Assembly: GCA_002239025.1 (NCBI GenBank) | Contig: MPNM01000018.1 | Coordinates: forward strand, 1-57,936 | Reading direction: 5' to 3' | DNA from: Chloroflexi bacterium bin125 | GTDB taxonomy: Bacteria > Chloroflexota > Dehalococcoidia > Bin125 | DNA length: 57,936 nucleotides | Shown here: positions 50,627-57,936 of the stretch, in pieces | Numbering within the stretch: position 1 is the stretch's first letter | Layout of the letters: the number at the start of each line of letters is the position of its first letter | The notes under the pieces: model-generated | Seen by the model: only the letters and a program-made list of their open reading frames with translations | What the model was told of the DNA's origin: nothing | Database searches by the model: none | Made by a program: the position numbers and the translations under genes

Positions 50627-51391
50627 ATGCCTCCCCTGGTTACCCACATGATTGCCGCCGTCCGCGCGGGTGGACAGATCGGCCCCGTTGACGCGCCACT
50701 CGATTTTGAGAACGGCGACTACCTGCTCGGCGCGACGACACCCGACATCCGCGTGCTCACCCGATGGGATCGCGAGCGCACCCACTTCTTCGACATCTAC
50801 GACGACGGCCACCAGGACTGTGTCGAGAAATTCTTCAACGCCCACCGCACGTTTCGGGACCCGTCCAACCTGTCTGCGCAGACCCGCGCCTGGGTCGCCG
50901 GATACCTCACGCACGTGATCATGGACCAGGAATACGTCCTAAAGATCTACCGACCGTTCTTCGGCAGCCGATCCGTGCTCGGAGGTAGTTCACACGCCAA
51001 CCTGCTCGACCGCGTCCTGCAATACGAAATGGATCGCCGCGAGCGGGAATCGGGCGATCAAATGCACCAAATCAGGCAGTCACTGTTTGGCTCGGCCGTC
51101 GAGATTGACGCCGGCTTCGTCGACCGTCCCTTGCTCACGAAATGGCGAGACACCACCGCAGCCATGACCGAGCACCCGCCAGACTGGGAACGCTTCTCAT
51201 TCATCGCCTCACGGCACCTGAAGAGCGCCGGGATTGAAAGCGAGTCTGGACTACAGGACTTCATGGACAACATCCCACAACTGCTCGACGACACCATGTC
51301 ACACGTCGATCAAAGCGCCCTGGACGGCTTCTTCGAATCAACGGCGGAACTTACGGCAAGCGTTCTCCGCGACTGGCTGGGCACAGACTGA
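50627..51391 (+). CDS. Zinc-dependent phospholipase C-like protein
   Basis: A 254-residue helical protein matching the zinc-dependent phospholipase C/S1-P1-nuclease-like domain (PF00882). THM near the start, GATTPDIR, RTHFF, and AGYLTHVIMDQEY hold the His and Asp residues expected to bind zinc. There is no signal peptide, unlike secreted PLCs, so it is probably cytoplasmic; substrate unknown. Its last base is the first base of hisD (TGATG). Confidence 0.75.
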   Translation: MPPLVTHMIAAVRAGGQIGPVDAPLDFENGDYLLGATTPDIRVLTRWDRERTHFFDIYDDGHQDCVEKFFNAHRTFRDPSNLSAQTRAWVAGYLTHVIMDQEYVLKIYRPFFGSRSVLGGSSHANLLDRVLQYEMDRRERESGDQMHQIRQSLFGSAVEIDAGFVDRPLLTKWRDTTAAMTEHPPDWERFSFIASRHLKSAGIESESGLQDFMDNIPQLLDDTMSHVDQSALDGFFESTAELTASVLRDWLGTD

Positions 51392-52761
51392 TGGTTAGCG
51401 CCACCGACAAGGTTGTAATCCAAATCCCGATCTGGCGCGGCGCAGCGGAAGCGCGTGAGCAGTTGCTCTCGCGCAGACGTCCGGATGACGACGAACTGAG
51501 CGAGATCGAGCGCACCATTCTGCGTCGCCTCTTCGACGACGAGCCGGAGTTCGAGGAAGCTGTGCGCCGGATCATCGAGCGCGTCCGCAGCGGTGGCGAT
51601 GAAGCCGTCCGGCAGATCGCCGAAGCGATTGACGGCGCCGCGCCGGATTCGATCGTGGTCACGGAGGAAGAGTTTGCCCAGGCTCGCCGCGAGGTGTCGC
51701 CTGAGTTGGTCTCAGCGCTCCAGCACGCCGCCGAGCGTGTTCGCCGATACCACGAAATGCAGCTCGAACACGCGGCCAAATCGTTCTCCAGCGACGGTCT
51801 CGGCCAGGTCGTGCGGCCGCTCGCGCGCGTCGGTCTCTACGTGCCGGGCACAGCCGCTGTGTACCCGTCAACGGTGCTGCACACCGCCATTCCAGCCCAG
51901 GTTGCGGGCGTGCCCGAGGTTGTCATCGCCTCGCCGGCCGTGCCATCCGAAGATGGTACCGCGACCGTCAACGCGCTCAAGCTGGTCGCTGCAGAAATCG
52001 CCGGCGTCGACACGGTCTACAAAGTCGGTGGCGCTCAGGCCATCGCGGCGCTGGCCTACGGTACTGAGTCAATCGGCGCCGTCGACAAAATCTTCGGACC
52101 GGGCAACCGTTTCGTCACAGCGGCCAAGCGACGGCTATACGGAGTCGTCGGCATCGACGCGATCTACGGTCCCACCGAAACCCTGATCGTCGCCGACGAC
52201 ACCGCAAACCCAGAACTCGTCGCCGCCGACCTGCTCGCTCAGGCCGAGCATGACAACTTCGCCGCGCCGATTCTGATCGCGACCAGTGAACCACTCGCCA
52301 AATCCGTCGTCGCGCACCTGATTGAACAGACCACCGACCTGCCACGCCGCGAGATCGCGCTCAACGCCGTCCGCAATCGAGGTGGCCTCGCCTTCGTTCC
52401 CAACCTCGAAGAAGCGCTGGCCATTGCCAACGAGTACGCGCCCGAGCATCTCGCGCTCGTCGTCAAGGACGCACACCAGCGCATTGGCGATGTGCGAAAC
52501 GCTGGTGGTTTGTTCGTCGGCGAAGCCTCGCCCGAGGCGCTGGGCGATTACGTCGCGGGACCGTCACACGTCATGCCCACCGGTGGCTCGGCGCGCTTTG
52601 CGTCGGCGCTCAATGTCGGCGAGTTCATGAAGATCACGACAGTCGTCCAGGTCACTGACGACCTGCTCGACGAAATCGCTGGCGACGCCGAACTGATCGC
52701 CCACGCCGAGCACCTCGACGCCCACGCCCGCTCACTCGAACGTCGACGCCGAGACCGATGA
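51391..52761 (+). CDS. hisD: Histidinol dehydrogenase
   Basis: A 456-residue zinc enzyme that converts histidinol to histidine with two NAD. VGLYVPGTAAVYPSTVLH, KVGGAQAIAALAYGTE, GPGNRFVTAAKR, the zinc-site QAEHD, and the C-terminal MPTGGSARFASAL are signatures. Overlaps the PLC-like gene by 1 nt and hisC by 4 nt. Other his genes are not in the window. Confidence 0.95.
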   Translation: MVSATDKVVIQIPIWRGAAEAREQLLSRRRPDDDELSEIERTILRRLFDDEPEFEEAVRRIIERVRSGGDEAVRQIAEAIDGAAPDSIVVTEEEFAQARREVSPELVSALQHAAERVRRYHEMQLEHAAKSFSSDGLGQVVRPLARVGLYVPGTAAVYPSTVLHTAIPAQVAGVPEVVIASPAVPSEDGTATVNALKLVAAEIAGVDTVYKVGGAQAIAALAYGTESIGAVDKIFGPGNRFVTAAKRRLYGVVGIDAIYGPTETLIVADDTANPELVAADLLAQAEHDNFAAPILIATSEPLAKSVVAHLIEQTTDLPRREIALNAVRNRGGLAFVPNLEEALAIANEYAPEHLALVVKDAHQRIGDVRNAGGLFVGEASPEALGDYVAGPSHVMPTGGSARFASALNVGEFMKITTVVQVTDDLLDEIAGDAELIAHAEHLDAHARSLERRRRDR

Positions 52762-53873
52762 GTTCCACTCCACCATCGATCCGTCCGCATCTCGCCCAAC
52801 TGCCTGGCTACGCGCCGGTTGTCCCGCTCGCCGATCGCGCACGCCAGGCTGGTCTCGAACCCGAGGACTGCCTCAAGCTCGACGCCAACGAGAATCCCTA
52901 CGGGATGCATCCAAGAGTCCGTGAAGCGCTGGCCACAGGTTTGTCCGACCCCAACTTCGGCTCCATCTATCCCGACCCCAACCAGGCGACGCTCCGAGCG
53001 GCGCTGGCCCGACACACCGGCATCGACGCCTCCATGATCGTCGCCGGCGCCGGCGCCGACGAGCTGTTGGATCTCACCTTGCGAGCATTGCTGAGACCCG
53101 GCGCTTCAATCATTACTTGCTCACCCTCGTTCGGGATGTATCCCTTTCTCGCCGATCTGAACGAACTCAACCTCATCGACATCCCTCGAGACCACGACTT
53201 CGCACTTCCAACCGACGCGCTCTTGGACGCGGTGAGCCAGAGCAAAGGCGATTCCGTCGTCGTTCTCACGTCACCCAATAATCCCAGCGGCGATCTGGTC
53301 CCAGTAGATGTGATCCGAGCACTCCTGACTTCGGGCGCAACGCTGATGTTGGACGAGGCGTACATCGAATTCGCCGGGCTCGAGATGTCGGCGCAACACC
53401 TGCTCGCCGAGTTCCCCCGCCTCGTCATCATGCGAACCTTCAGCAAATGGGCGGCAATCGCCGGCCTGCGTCTCGGCTACACACTGGCCAATCCCGACCT
53501 CGTCGCCGACCTGATCAAGGTCAAGCAGCCGTACAACCTCAATCAGGCGGCGGAAATCGCCGGCATCGCAGCGATTGATGCAGCGGAAGAAATCGGCGAG
53601 CAGATCGACGTCATCCGCCAGACCCGTGATTCCCTGTACGAAACACTGCAGAGCATTGAGGGCTTGAAGCCTCTGCCCTCGCAATCCAACTTCATCCTGA
53701 TCGAAGTCGATCCGGCGATCGGAACCGGACGAGAGCTGCACGATCAACTGGCCAATCTCGGAGTCTTCACGAGAACCTACAGCGATCCGGCTCTCGCCTC
53801 CTACCTCCGAATCTCGATGCCACGACACGATCAGTTGAACACGCTGATTGAGCGTCTCAGCAGCCTCGTCTGA
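52758..53873 (+). CDS. hisC: Histidinol-phosphate aminotransferase
   Basis: A 371-residue PLP enzyme of fold type I. KLDANENPYG at the N-terminus, the PLP phosphate-binding AGAGADELLDL, SPNNPSG, DEAYIEFAG, and the PLP Lys in TFSKWAAIAGLRLGY are typical of HisC. It follows hisD with a 4-nt overlap, giving steps 7 and 9-10 of histidine synthesis together. Confidence 0.95.
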   Translation: MSSTPPSIRPHLAQLPGYAPVVPLADRARQAGLEPEDCLKLDANENPYGMHPRVREALATGLSDPNFGSIYPDPNQATLRAALARHTGIDASMIVAGAGADELLDLTLRALLRPGASIITCSPSFGMYPFLADLNELNLIDIPRDHDFALPTDALLDAVSQSKGDSVVVLTSPNNPSGDLVPVDVIRALLTSGATLMLDEAYIEFAGLEMSAQHLLAEFPRLVIMRTFSKWAAIAGLRLGYTLANPDLVADLIKVKQPYNLNQAAEIAGIAAIDAAEEIGEQIDVIRQTRDSLYETLQSIEGLKPLPSQSNFILIEVDPAIGTGRELHDQLANLGVFTRTYSDPALASYLRISMPRHDQLNTLIERLSSLV

Positions 53874-53928
53874 CGCACTATCCTGCGCACGCTCAATCTT
53901 CACTTGAGCAGCGATGCAGGAGGATGCG

Positions 53929-54489
53929 ATGCGGATCTCGGAACCACGATTGCAACCATTGACGGTTGAGACGGCGGAAGGCGAGTCCAAGGCGCAACTG
54001 GAGCGCGCCGAGGCTCGCGGCGGACGAGTTTTGAACATCACCAGAACGCTGGCCCACTATCCCGAGCTCTCCTCTGCCTGGGGACGCTTCGCCCGACACG
54101 TGCTGGCCGGATCGTCGCTGCCCGAGCGAGAACGCGAGCTGATCATCCTGCGCATGGGCTGGAACTGTCAGTCCGGCTACGAGTTTGGCCAGCATCGACG
54201 CATGGGCCAAGAAGCCGGACTCAGCCTCGACGAAGTTGAGCGGGTCAAGGAAGGACCCGGGCACGACGCCTGGACCTCGCACGAAGCTGCTCTTCTGCAG
54301 GCCGCCGACGAATTGCACTCAGACGCTTTCGTCAGCGACGCGACCTGGAACAAGCTGGCCGAGCGCTACAACACGCAGCAGATGATGGATGTAGTGTTCG
54401 CCGCCGGACAGTACAACCTCGTCTCGATGGCGCTCAACACCCTCGGCGTGCAGCTTGAGCCGGGCACCCCCGGCCTCGAACTCGCCTAG
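53929..54489 (+). CDS. Carboxymuconolactone decarboxylase-family (AhpD-like) protein
   Basis: A 186-residue all-helical protein of the CMD/AhpD-like family. NCQSGYEFGQHRRMG matches the RxxCxYEWxxHxxxA core, with one Cys and the His, not the CxxC of true AhpD peroxidase partners. GGAGG at 53919-53923 sets ATG 53929 as start, 5 nt on. It lies 18 nt before the CoA-transferase gene, so both are probably in one transcript. Reaction unknown. Confidence 0.85.
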   Translation: MRISEPRLQPLTVETAEGESKAQLERAEARGGRVLNITRTLAHYPELSSAWGRFARHVLAGSSLPERERELIILRMGWNCQSGYEFGQHRRMGQEAGLSLDEVERVKEGPGHDAWTSHEAALLQAADELHSDAFVSDATWNKLAERYNTQQMMDVVFAAGQYNLVSMALNTLGVQLEPGTPGLELA

Positions 54490-54506
54490 ACCAGCAGGGA
54501 GCCCAC

Positions 54507-55709
54507 ATGCCCGGTCCGCTCGACGGTTTGCGCGTCCTCGACTTCACCTGGGCGCTCGCCGGCCCTTACGGCTCAATGATCCTCACTGACCTCGGCGCCG
54601 ATGTCTACAAGGTCGAACACGTCGATACCAACGAGCGCCACCGTGGTGCTGGACCATATGTACACGGCGTCTCGACCTACTTTTTCAGTGTCAATCGGGG
54701 CAAGAAGTCGGTCACCCTCGACCTCAAGCATCCTGAGGCAGTGCAGATCATCAAAGATCTGATCGACCCTGCATCCGGTGGCATCAACGTCCTGACCGAA
54801 AACTTCCGTCCCGGCGCGATGGAGCGGCTCGGCCTCGGCTACGACGCGCTCTCGGGCATCAATCCCGGACTGATTTACGCCTCAACCTCGGGCTTCGGAC
54901 ACACCGGCCCCTACCAGCACCGACCCGCCGTCGATGTGATTGTGCAGGGCATGGGCGGTGTGATGAGTATCACCGGACACCCCGGCGGACCGCCCGCGCG
55001 ACCTGGCTACAGCATCGGCGACATGGCCGGCGGGATGTATACGGCAATCGGAGTGCTGGCTGCCTTGCACGAGCGACATTCGTCTGGTCTGGGACAGCAC
55101 GTCGACGTCGCCATGCTCGACGCGCAAGTCGCGCTGCTGGAAAATGCTGTCGTCCGCGCCGCCAACACCGACGAGGTGCCCGGTCCAATCGGTACCCGGC
55201 ACCCGCTGGTCACGCCCTTCCAGGCCCTGCCGACCGCGGACGGCTGGATGGTGATCGCCGGCGTCAAAGACTGGCAGCTCTTCTGCGTCAAGATTGAGCG
55301 CGATGACTTGCTCCACGACGAACGCTTCCAGACCAATCCCGACCGCACCGAGCATCACGCCGACCTCGAACCGATCCTCTTCGAAGCCTTCAAGAAGCGA
55401 ACTACTGCCGAGTGGGAGGCCGAACTCGAAGGCGTCTGCATCGCCGCGCCGATGAACACGATCCCGGAGATCATCAACGACCCACACATCGCCGCCCGAG
55501 GCATGATCGCCGACCTCCCCGTCGCCAAGTCCCAGAAATCAATCAAAGTCTCCGGTTCCCCCGTCCACCTCTCCCGAACGCCAATAGAACTCAACCGAGG
55601 AGCCTCCGCCATCGGAGAACACACCAGGGAGGCGCTGGAACTGATCGGCCGGACGCCGAAAGAGATCGATAAGCTGGTCGCGGGTGGTGTTGCGTCGGTG
55701 GACCAGTAG
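54507..55709 (+). CDS. CaiB/BaiF (family III) CoA-transferase
   Basis: A 400-residue single-unit family III CoA-transferase. VLDFTWALAGPYGSMILTDLGADVYKVE, NRGKKSVTLDLK, TENFRPGAMERLGLGYDAL, and VDVAMLDAQ with the catalytic Asp are conserved. GGGAG lies 5-6 nt before the ATG. It differs from the two-domain protein at 12440, being a normal homodimer-forming chain. CoA donor and acceptor cannot be inferred. Confidence 0.92.
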   Translation: MPGPLDGLRVLDFTWALAGPYGSMILTDLGADVYKVEHVDTNERHRGAGPYVHGVSTYFFSVNRGKKSVTLDLKHPEAVQIIKDLIDPASGGINVLTENFRPGAMERLGLGYDALSGINPGLIYASTSGFGHTGPYQHRPAVDVIVQGMGGVMSITGHPGGPPARPGYSIGDMAGGMYTAIGVLAALHERHSSGLGQHVDVAMLDAQVALLENAVVRAANTDEVPGPIGTRHPLVTPFQALPTADGWMVIAGVKDWQLFCVKIERDDLLHDERFQTNPDRTEHHADLEPILFEAFKKRTTAEWEAELEGVCIAAPMNTIPEIINDPHIAARGMIADLPVAKSQKSIKVSGSPVHLSRTPIELNRGASAIGEHTREALELIGRTPKEIDKLVAGGVASVDQ

Positions 55710-55741
55710 TGGTCCGACGCGCTTGATCGGATGACAAGTTC

Positions 55742-57823
55742 ATGGCTCCGCCTACGCGGCTGAGCGCCGGCCTCTTCGTCGTCGTACTCGCGGTGATCGG
55801 CGTCATCCATTTATCCAACCAACCCGCTGCAGCGTCTGAAGACAGCTTCACGGACTTCCTCTATCCGGGATGGAACCTGATCGGCTGGATCGAGGAACCG
55901 ACTGATGTCGTGGTGATGTTTGACACTCTTCCGCAACTAGTTGCTATCCACGACGGCACAGGAAACAGCATCCATCGACATGACGACCAGGCACTTGGGC
56001 ATCTGTGGGTTCTCAAACCAGGGCACGGCTATTGGTTTGAGGTGGAATCGCAATTGCCGGTCGCCTGGCAACGGCGGTTGAGTCTAGCCAACCGGATGAT
56101 CGAGCTGCAGGCTGGGGAGCAACTCGTTGCCTGGACTGGGCGCGACGACATTCCGATTGCTGAGGCCCTCGACATAATCGGAGAGCGATTGAACATTGCT
56201 TGGTACTGGGATGCTTCGACGCAACGCTTCACGCCATGGACTCGCACTGCGCCATTCAGCAGTCTCGGGGAACGTGCCCTCAGCTACGGGGACGGCATCC
56301 TGCTGAGGATGGTCGATTCAAGTCGTTGGCTCCAGCCGTCTGGGGCGCTTCCTAACATCCTGATCCCCGACGACCTGGATCCTGTATTGATCGAGCGGAT
56401 TGAGTCTGACATTCGTGACGCAGAGGCACTCTTCGCCGCCGAGTTCGAACTGCCTATAGATCAGCAGCGGATCACGATTTACGTTTCAAGCGACGAACGC
56501 TTCAATCCCAGAGTGCCCTGCTGCCGCCCTCCTGAGGGTTGGCCGTACGTGATTCGACAGCCGGATGGCGGCCACCACTACCAACTGGTGATCCCGGAGA
56601 CCAGGTGGCAGCAATCAGACTGGAGAACTCCTGACCTGGGGGCGTGGGACGGTTACAGAGAACTCGTGCACATGTACTTTCGCGTGATCCAGCACGAACT
56701 CAGCGGACCAGTGATCGATTCGATTCCTCGCTGGCTAGTTGTAGGCACCTCGAATTCGCTGATAAAGGAGTTGGGCCCGACACTGCAGTTCGATTTTGCA
56801 ACTGAACTCATGACCAACCAGTTAGAGCTCAGTCTGTCGACAGTACCCGGGCCGAACGATGAGAATTTGGGAATTGCATACGTCGACCGATTGGTTAGGC
56901 AATCGCATCCACAGTCCTACATGACTTTCTGGCGCTCAATCGATCAAACTCAGAGCGCCGATGTCGCCTGGCGACAGGCATTCCTTGCCGCCTTCGGAGT
57001 TAGTGCCGACGAATTTGTCTCTCAGGTCAACAAAGAGCGCCGAGCAGCATTCTCCGATGTGACTGGCCCGCTCGTTGGTGATGTTGCAAGCTCCGCCGGT
57101 GCGATTCGGGTTTCGGCATCCTCGCTCCTGCCGTTGATCTGGGCTGAATTCGAGGGGAGTGTGTCAGTTGACGGGTCCTACACCGTGAGAGTGCCGCGAA
57201 ACTATCCGTTTGTGCTGGAGGTAGGAGTACCTCATCACTCATGCGGGCTTTTCTTGGGTCAGCAGGCCACGCTAGTTGCGCGCGATGAGGCCGACCCGCA
57301 AGAGACGGATCAATTGGAAACGGTTGGTCCGACAATCTCGATCCCAGCAGGATTCTGCGAGCAGCAGATCGCGGTGAATGTCTCTGGGTCCCGGGATCAA
57401 ATCCCGACAGGCCTCCGGCTCGACCTATGTTCGCCGAGCGGCGAGTCATGTACACGTATGTACATAAGGGGGAGCGGAAGTTTCTCGGCGAGAGTAGCGA
57501 TTCCAGGTCCCCGGATCGTCAAAGTGACCAGCCGCGAGCATGTTTGCCCGAGTTACCTGTCTGCCTCTGGTCTCTCCCACGATCTGGCGGGTGCACTTCG
57601 CCTCGACTCCGCGGTGAACCCAACTCCGGCAACACTGCATTTCGACGAACACCAGCAGTTCTGTTCGGTCGCAATTCGCGGGCAATTCACGGGTAGATCG
57701 GCCCAGTGGTTCGATGGCAGAACCCTGCGTGCGTACCCGGCCGGCGGCGGGTCACCAACCTTTGCCGTCATTGATGCTGACGGCCGCTTTGAACTCCAGG
57801 TTCCGTCACTAGCAGGCTGCTGA
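55742..57823 (+). CDS. Secreted protein with degenerate peptidase-like region, 3' end in an IS-like terminus
   Basis: A 693-residue protein with an N-terminal signal (hydrophobic 9-24, cleavage near AAAS). Residues about 38-180 contain two PGWNLIGW-type repeats (also RMIELQAGEQLVAWTG) ending GHGYWFEV, a module I associate with secreted Chloroflexota proteins. Residues about 220-440 resemble an MA-clan metallopeptidase (ELVHMYFRVIQHELSG then PRWLVVG) but lack HExxH, so it is probably not catalytic. The C-terminal 250 residues are beta-rich with paired Cys. The last codons SLAGC and the TGA at 57821-57823 lie within a sequence typical of an IS end, so the original C-terminus may be lost. Confidence 0.65.
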   Translation: MAPPTRLSAGLFVVVLAVIGVIHLSNQPAAASEDSFTDFLYPGWNLIGWIEEPTDVVVMFDTLPQLVAIHDGTGNSIHRHDDQALGHLWVLKPGHGYWFEVESQLPVAWQRRLSLANRMIELQAGEQLVAWTGRDDIPIAEALDIIGERLNIAWYWDASTQRFTPWTRTAPFSSLGERALSYGDGILLRMVDSSRWLQPSGALPNILIPDDLDPVLIERIESDIRDAEALFAAEFELPIDQQRITIYVSSDERFNPRVPCCRPPEGWPYVIRQPDGGHHYQLVIPETRWQQSDWRTPDLGAWDGYRELVHMYFRVIQHELSGPVIDSIPRWLVVGTSNSLIKELGPTLQFDFATELMTNQLELSLSTVPGPNDENLGIAYVDRLVRQSHPQSYMTFWRSIDQTQSADVAWRQAFLAAFGVSADEFVSQVNKERRAAFSDVTGPLVGDVASSAGAIRVSASSLLPLIWAEFEGSVSVDGSYTVRVPRNYPFVLEVGVPHHSCGLFLGQQATLVARDEADPQETDQLETVGPTISIPAGFCEQQIAVNVSGSRDQIPTGLRLDLCSPSGESCTRMYIRGSGSFSARVAIPGPRIVKVTSREHVCPSYLSASGLSHDLAGALRLDSAVNPTPATLHFDEHQQFCSVAIRGQFTGRSAQWFDGRTLRAYPAGGGSPTFAVIDADGRFELQVPSLAGC

Positions 57824-57936
57824 AGTATTGATGGCCGCAGCCGGGCCTGTCATGATTGACGGCTGTTCTGGGGCTGACCGCTGACAACGGTTGGGGTTCC
57901 GTAGGCCGGAAGTTATGAGTTTGGATTGCAGTTCCG
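57809..57936 (+). mobile_element. Candidate IS end at the right edge
   Basis: TAGCAGGCTGCTGAAG (57810-57825) resembles the terminal inverted repeat of many insertion sequences (TAGCAGGCTGYTGAAAAA type). The following 110 nt hold no recognisable gene; a transposase would begin outside the window. This terminus is not the same as the one at the left edge. Confidence 0.35.

Overview
The window is about 58 kb of GC-rich bacterial DNA with tightly packed, often overlapping genes. Gene content (YggT, RNase Y, a radical SAM protein of the B12-binding/YgiQ-like type, CaiB/BaiF CoA-transferases, thiolase-like/DUF35 pair, GMC oxidoreductase, single-chain acyl-CoA carboxylase, secreted protein with a 'GWNLIGW' N-terminus) suggests a free-living heterotroph, most likely of the Chloroflexota (SAR202/Dehalococcoidia-like or related), but this is an inference from gene families, not a phylogenetic result. 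Both ends of the window run into insertion-sequence-like termini, so it may be a whole contig broken at IS copies.

Layout. 1-2353: end of an IS5-type element, a truncated gene remnant and a DUF262/HNH (GmrSD-type) protein, an accessory-looking island. 2400-18559: catabolic/lipid block with a family VIII-type esterase, a thiolase-like protein lacking the usual Cys, a secreted class A beta-lactamase-like hydrolase, a DUF35 acyl-CoA-binding protein, two tandem DHA2-type MFS exporters, a GMC oxidoreductase, a two-domain CaiB/BaiF CoA-transferase and an 1140-residue single-chain biotin-dependent carboxylase. 18597-19804: putative lipoprotein with a disturbed 5' end and tRNA-Asp(GUC). 19880-29532: housekeeping genes, mostly on the minus strand: fabZ, PHP phosphoesterase, soluble RNase Y, recX, recA, yggT, proC, yggS, radical SAM protein, moaB/mog.

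29793-48428 is a nearly complete division and cell wall (dcw) cluster: mraZ-rsmH-(450 nt gap)-ftsL-like-ftsI-murF-mraY-murD-ftsW-murG-murC-murB-ddl-ftsQ-ftsA-ftsZ, joined directly to trmD-rplS. murE is absent from its usual place. Most junctions from ftsI to ftsQ overlap by 1-11 nt, so the cluster is probably translated as a coupled unit; candidate MraZ boxes and two adjacent DnaA boxes lie upstream of mraZ. 48872-55709 holds a DUF1801 protein, an NfeD-type membrane serine protease, a zinc-dependent phospholipase C-like protein, hisD-hisC, a carboxymuconolactone-decarboxylase-family protein and a CaiB/BaiF CoA-transferase. The last gene (55742-57823) is a secreted protein with a degenerate peptidase-like region whose stop codon lies inside an IS-like end.

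Intergenic spaces are populated by at least four families of small palindromic repeats (called A-D here). Two of them (A and D) have unrelated arms but share an 11-nt core (GACCAGATAGG). Perfect inverted repeats also occur inside coding sequence (yggS, ftsW) and in the gap before ftsL. No CRISPR array, rRNA or complete novel defence system was seen; the strongest candidates for undescribed biology are the repeat families with a common core, the in-gene palindromes, and the remnant operon at the left end.
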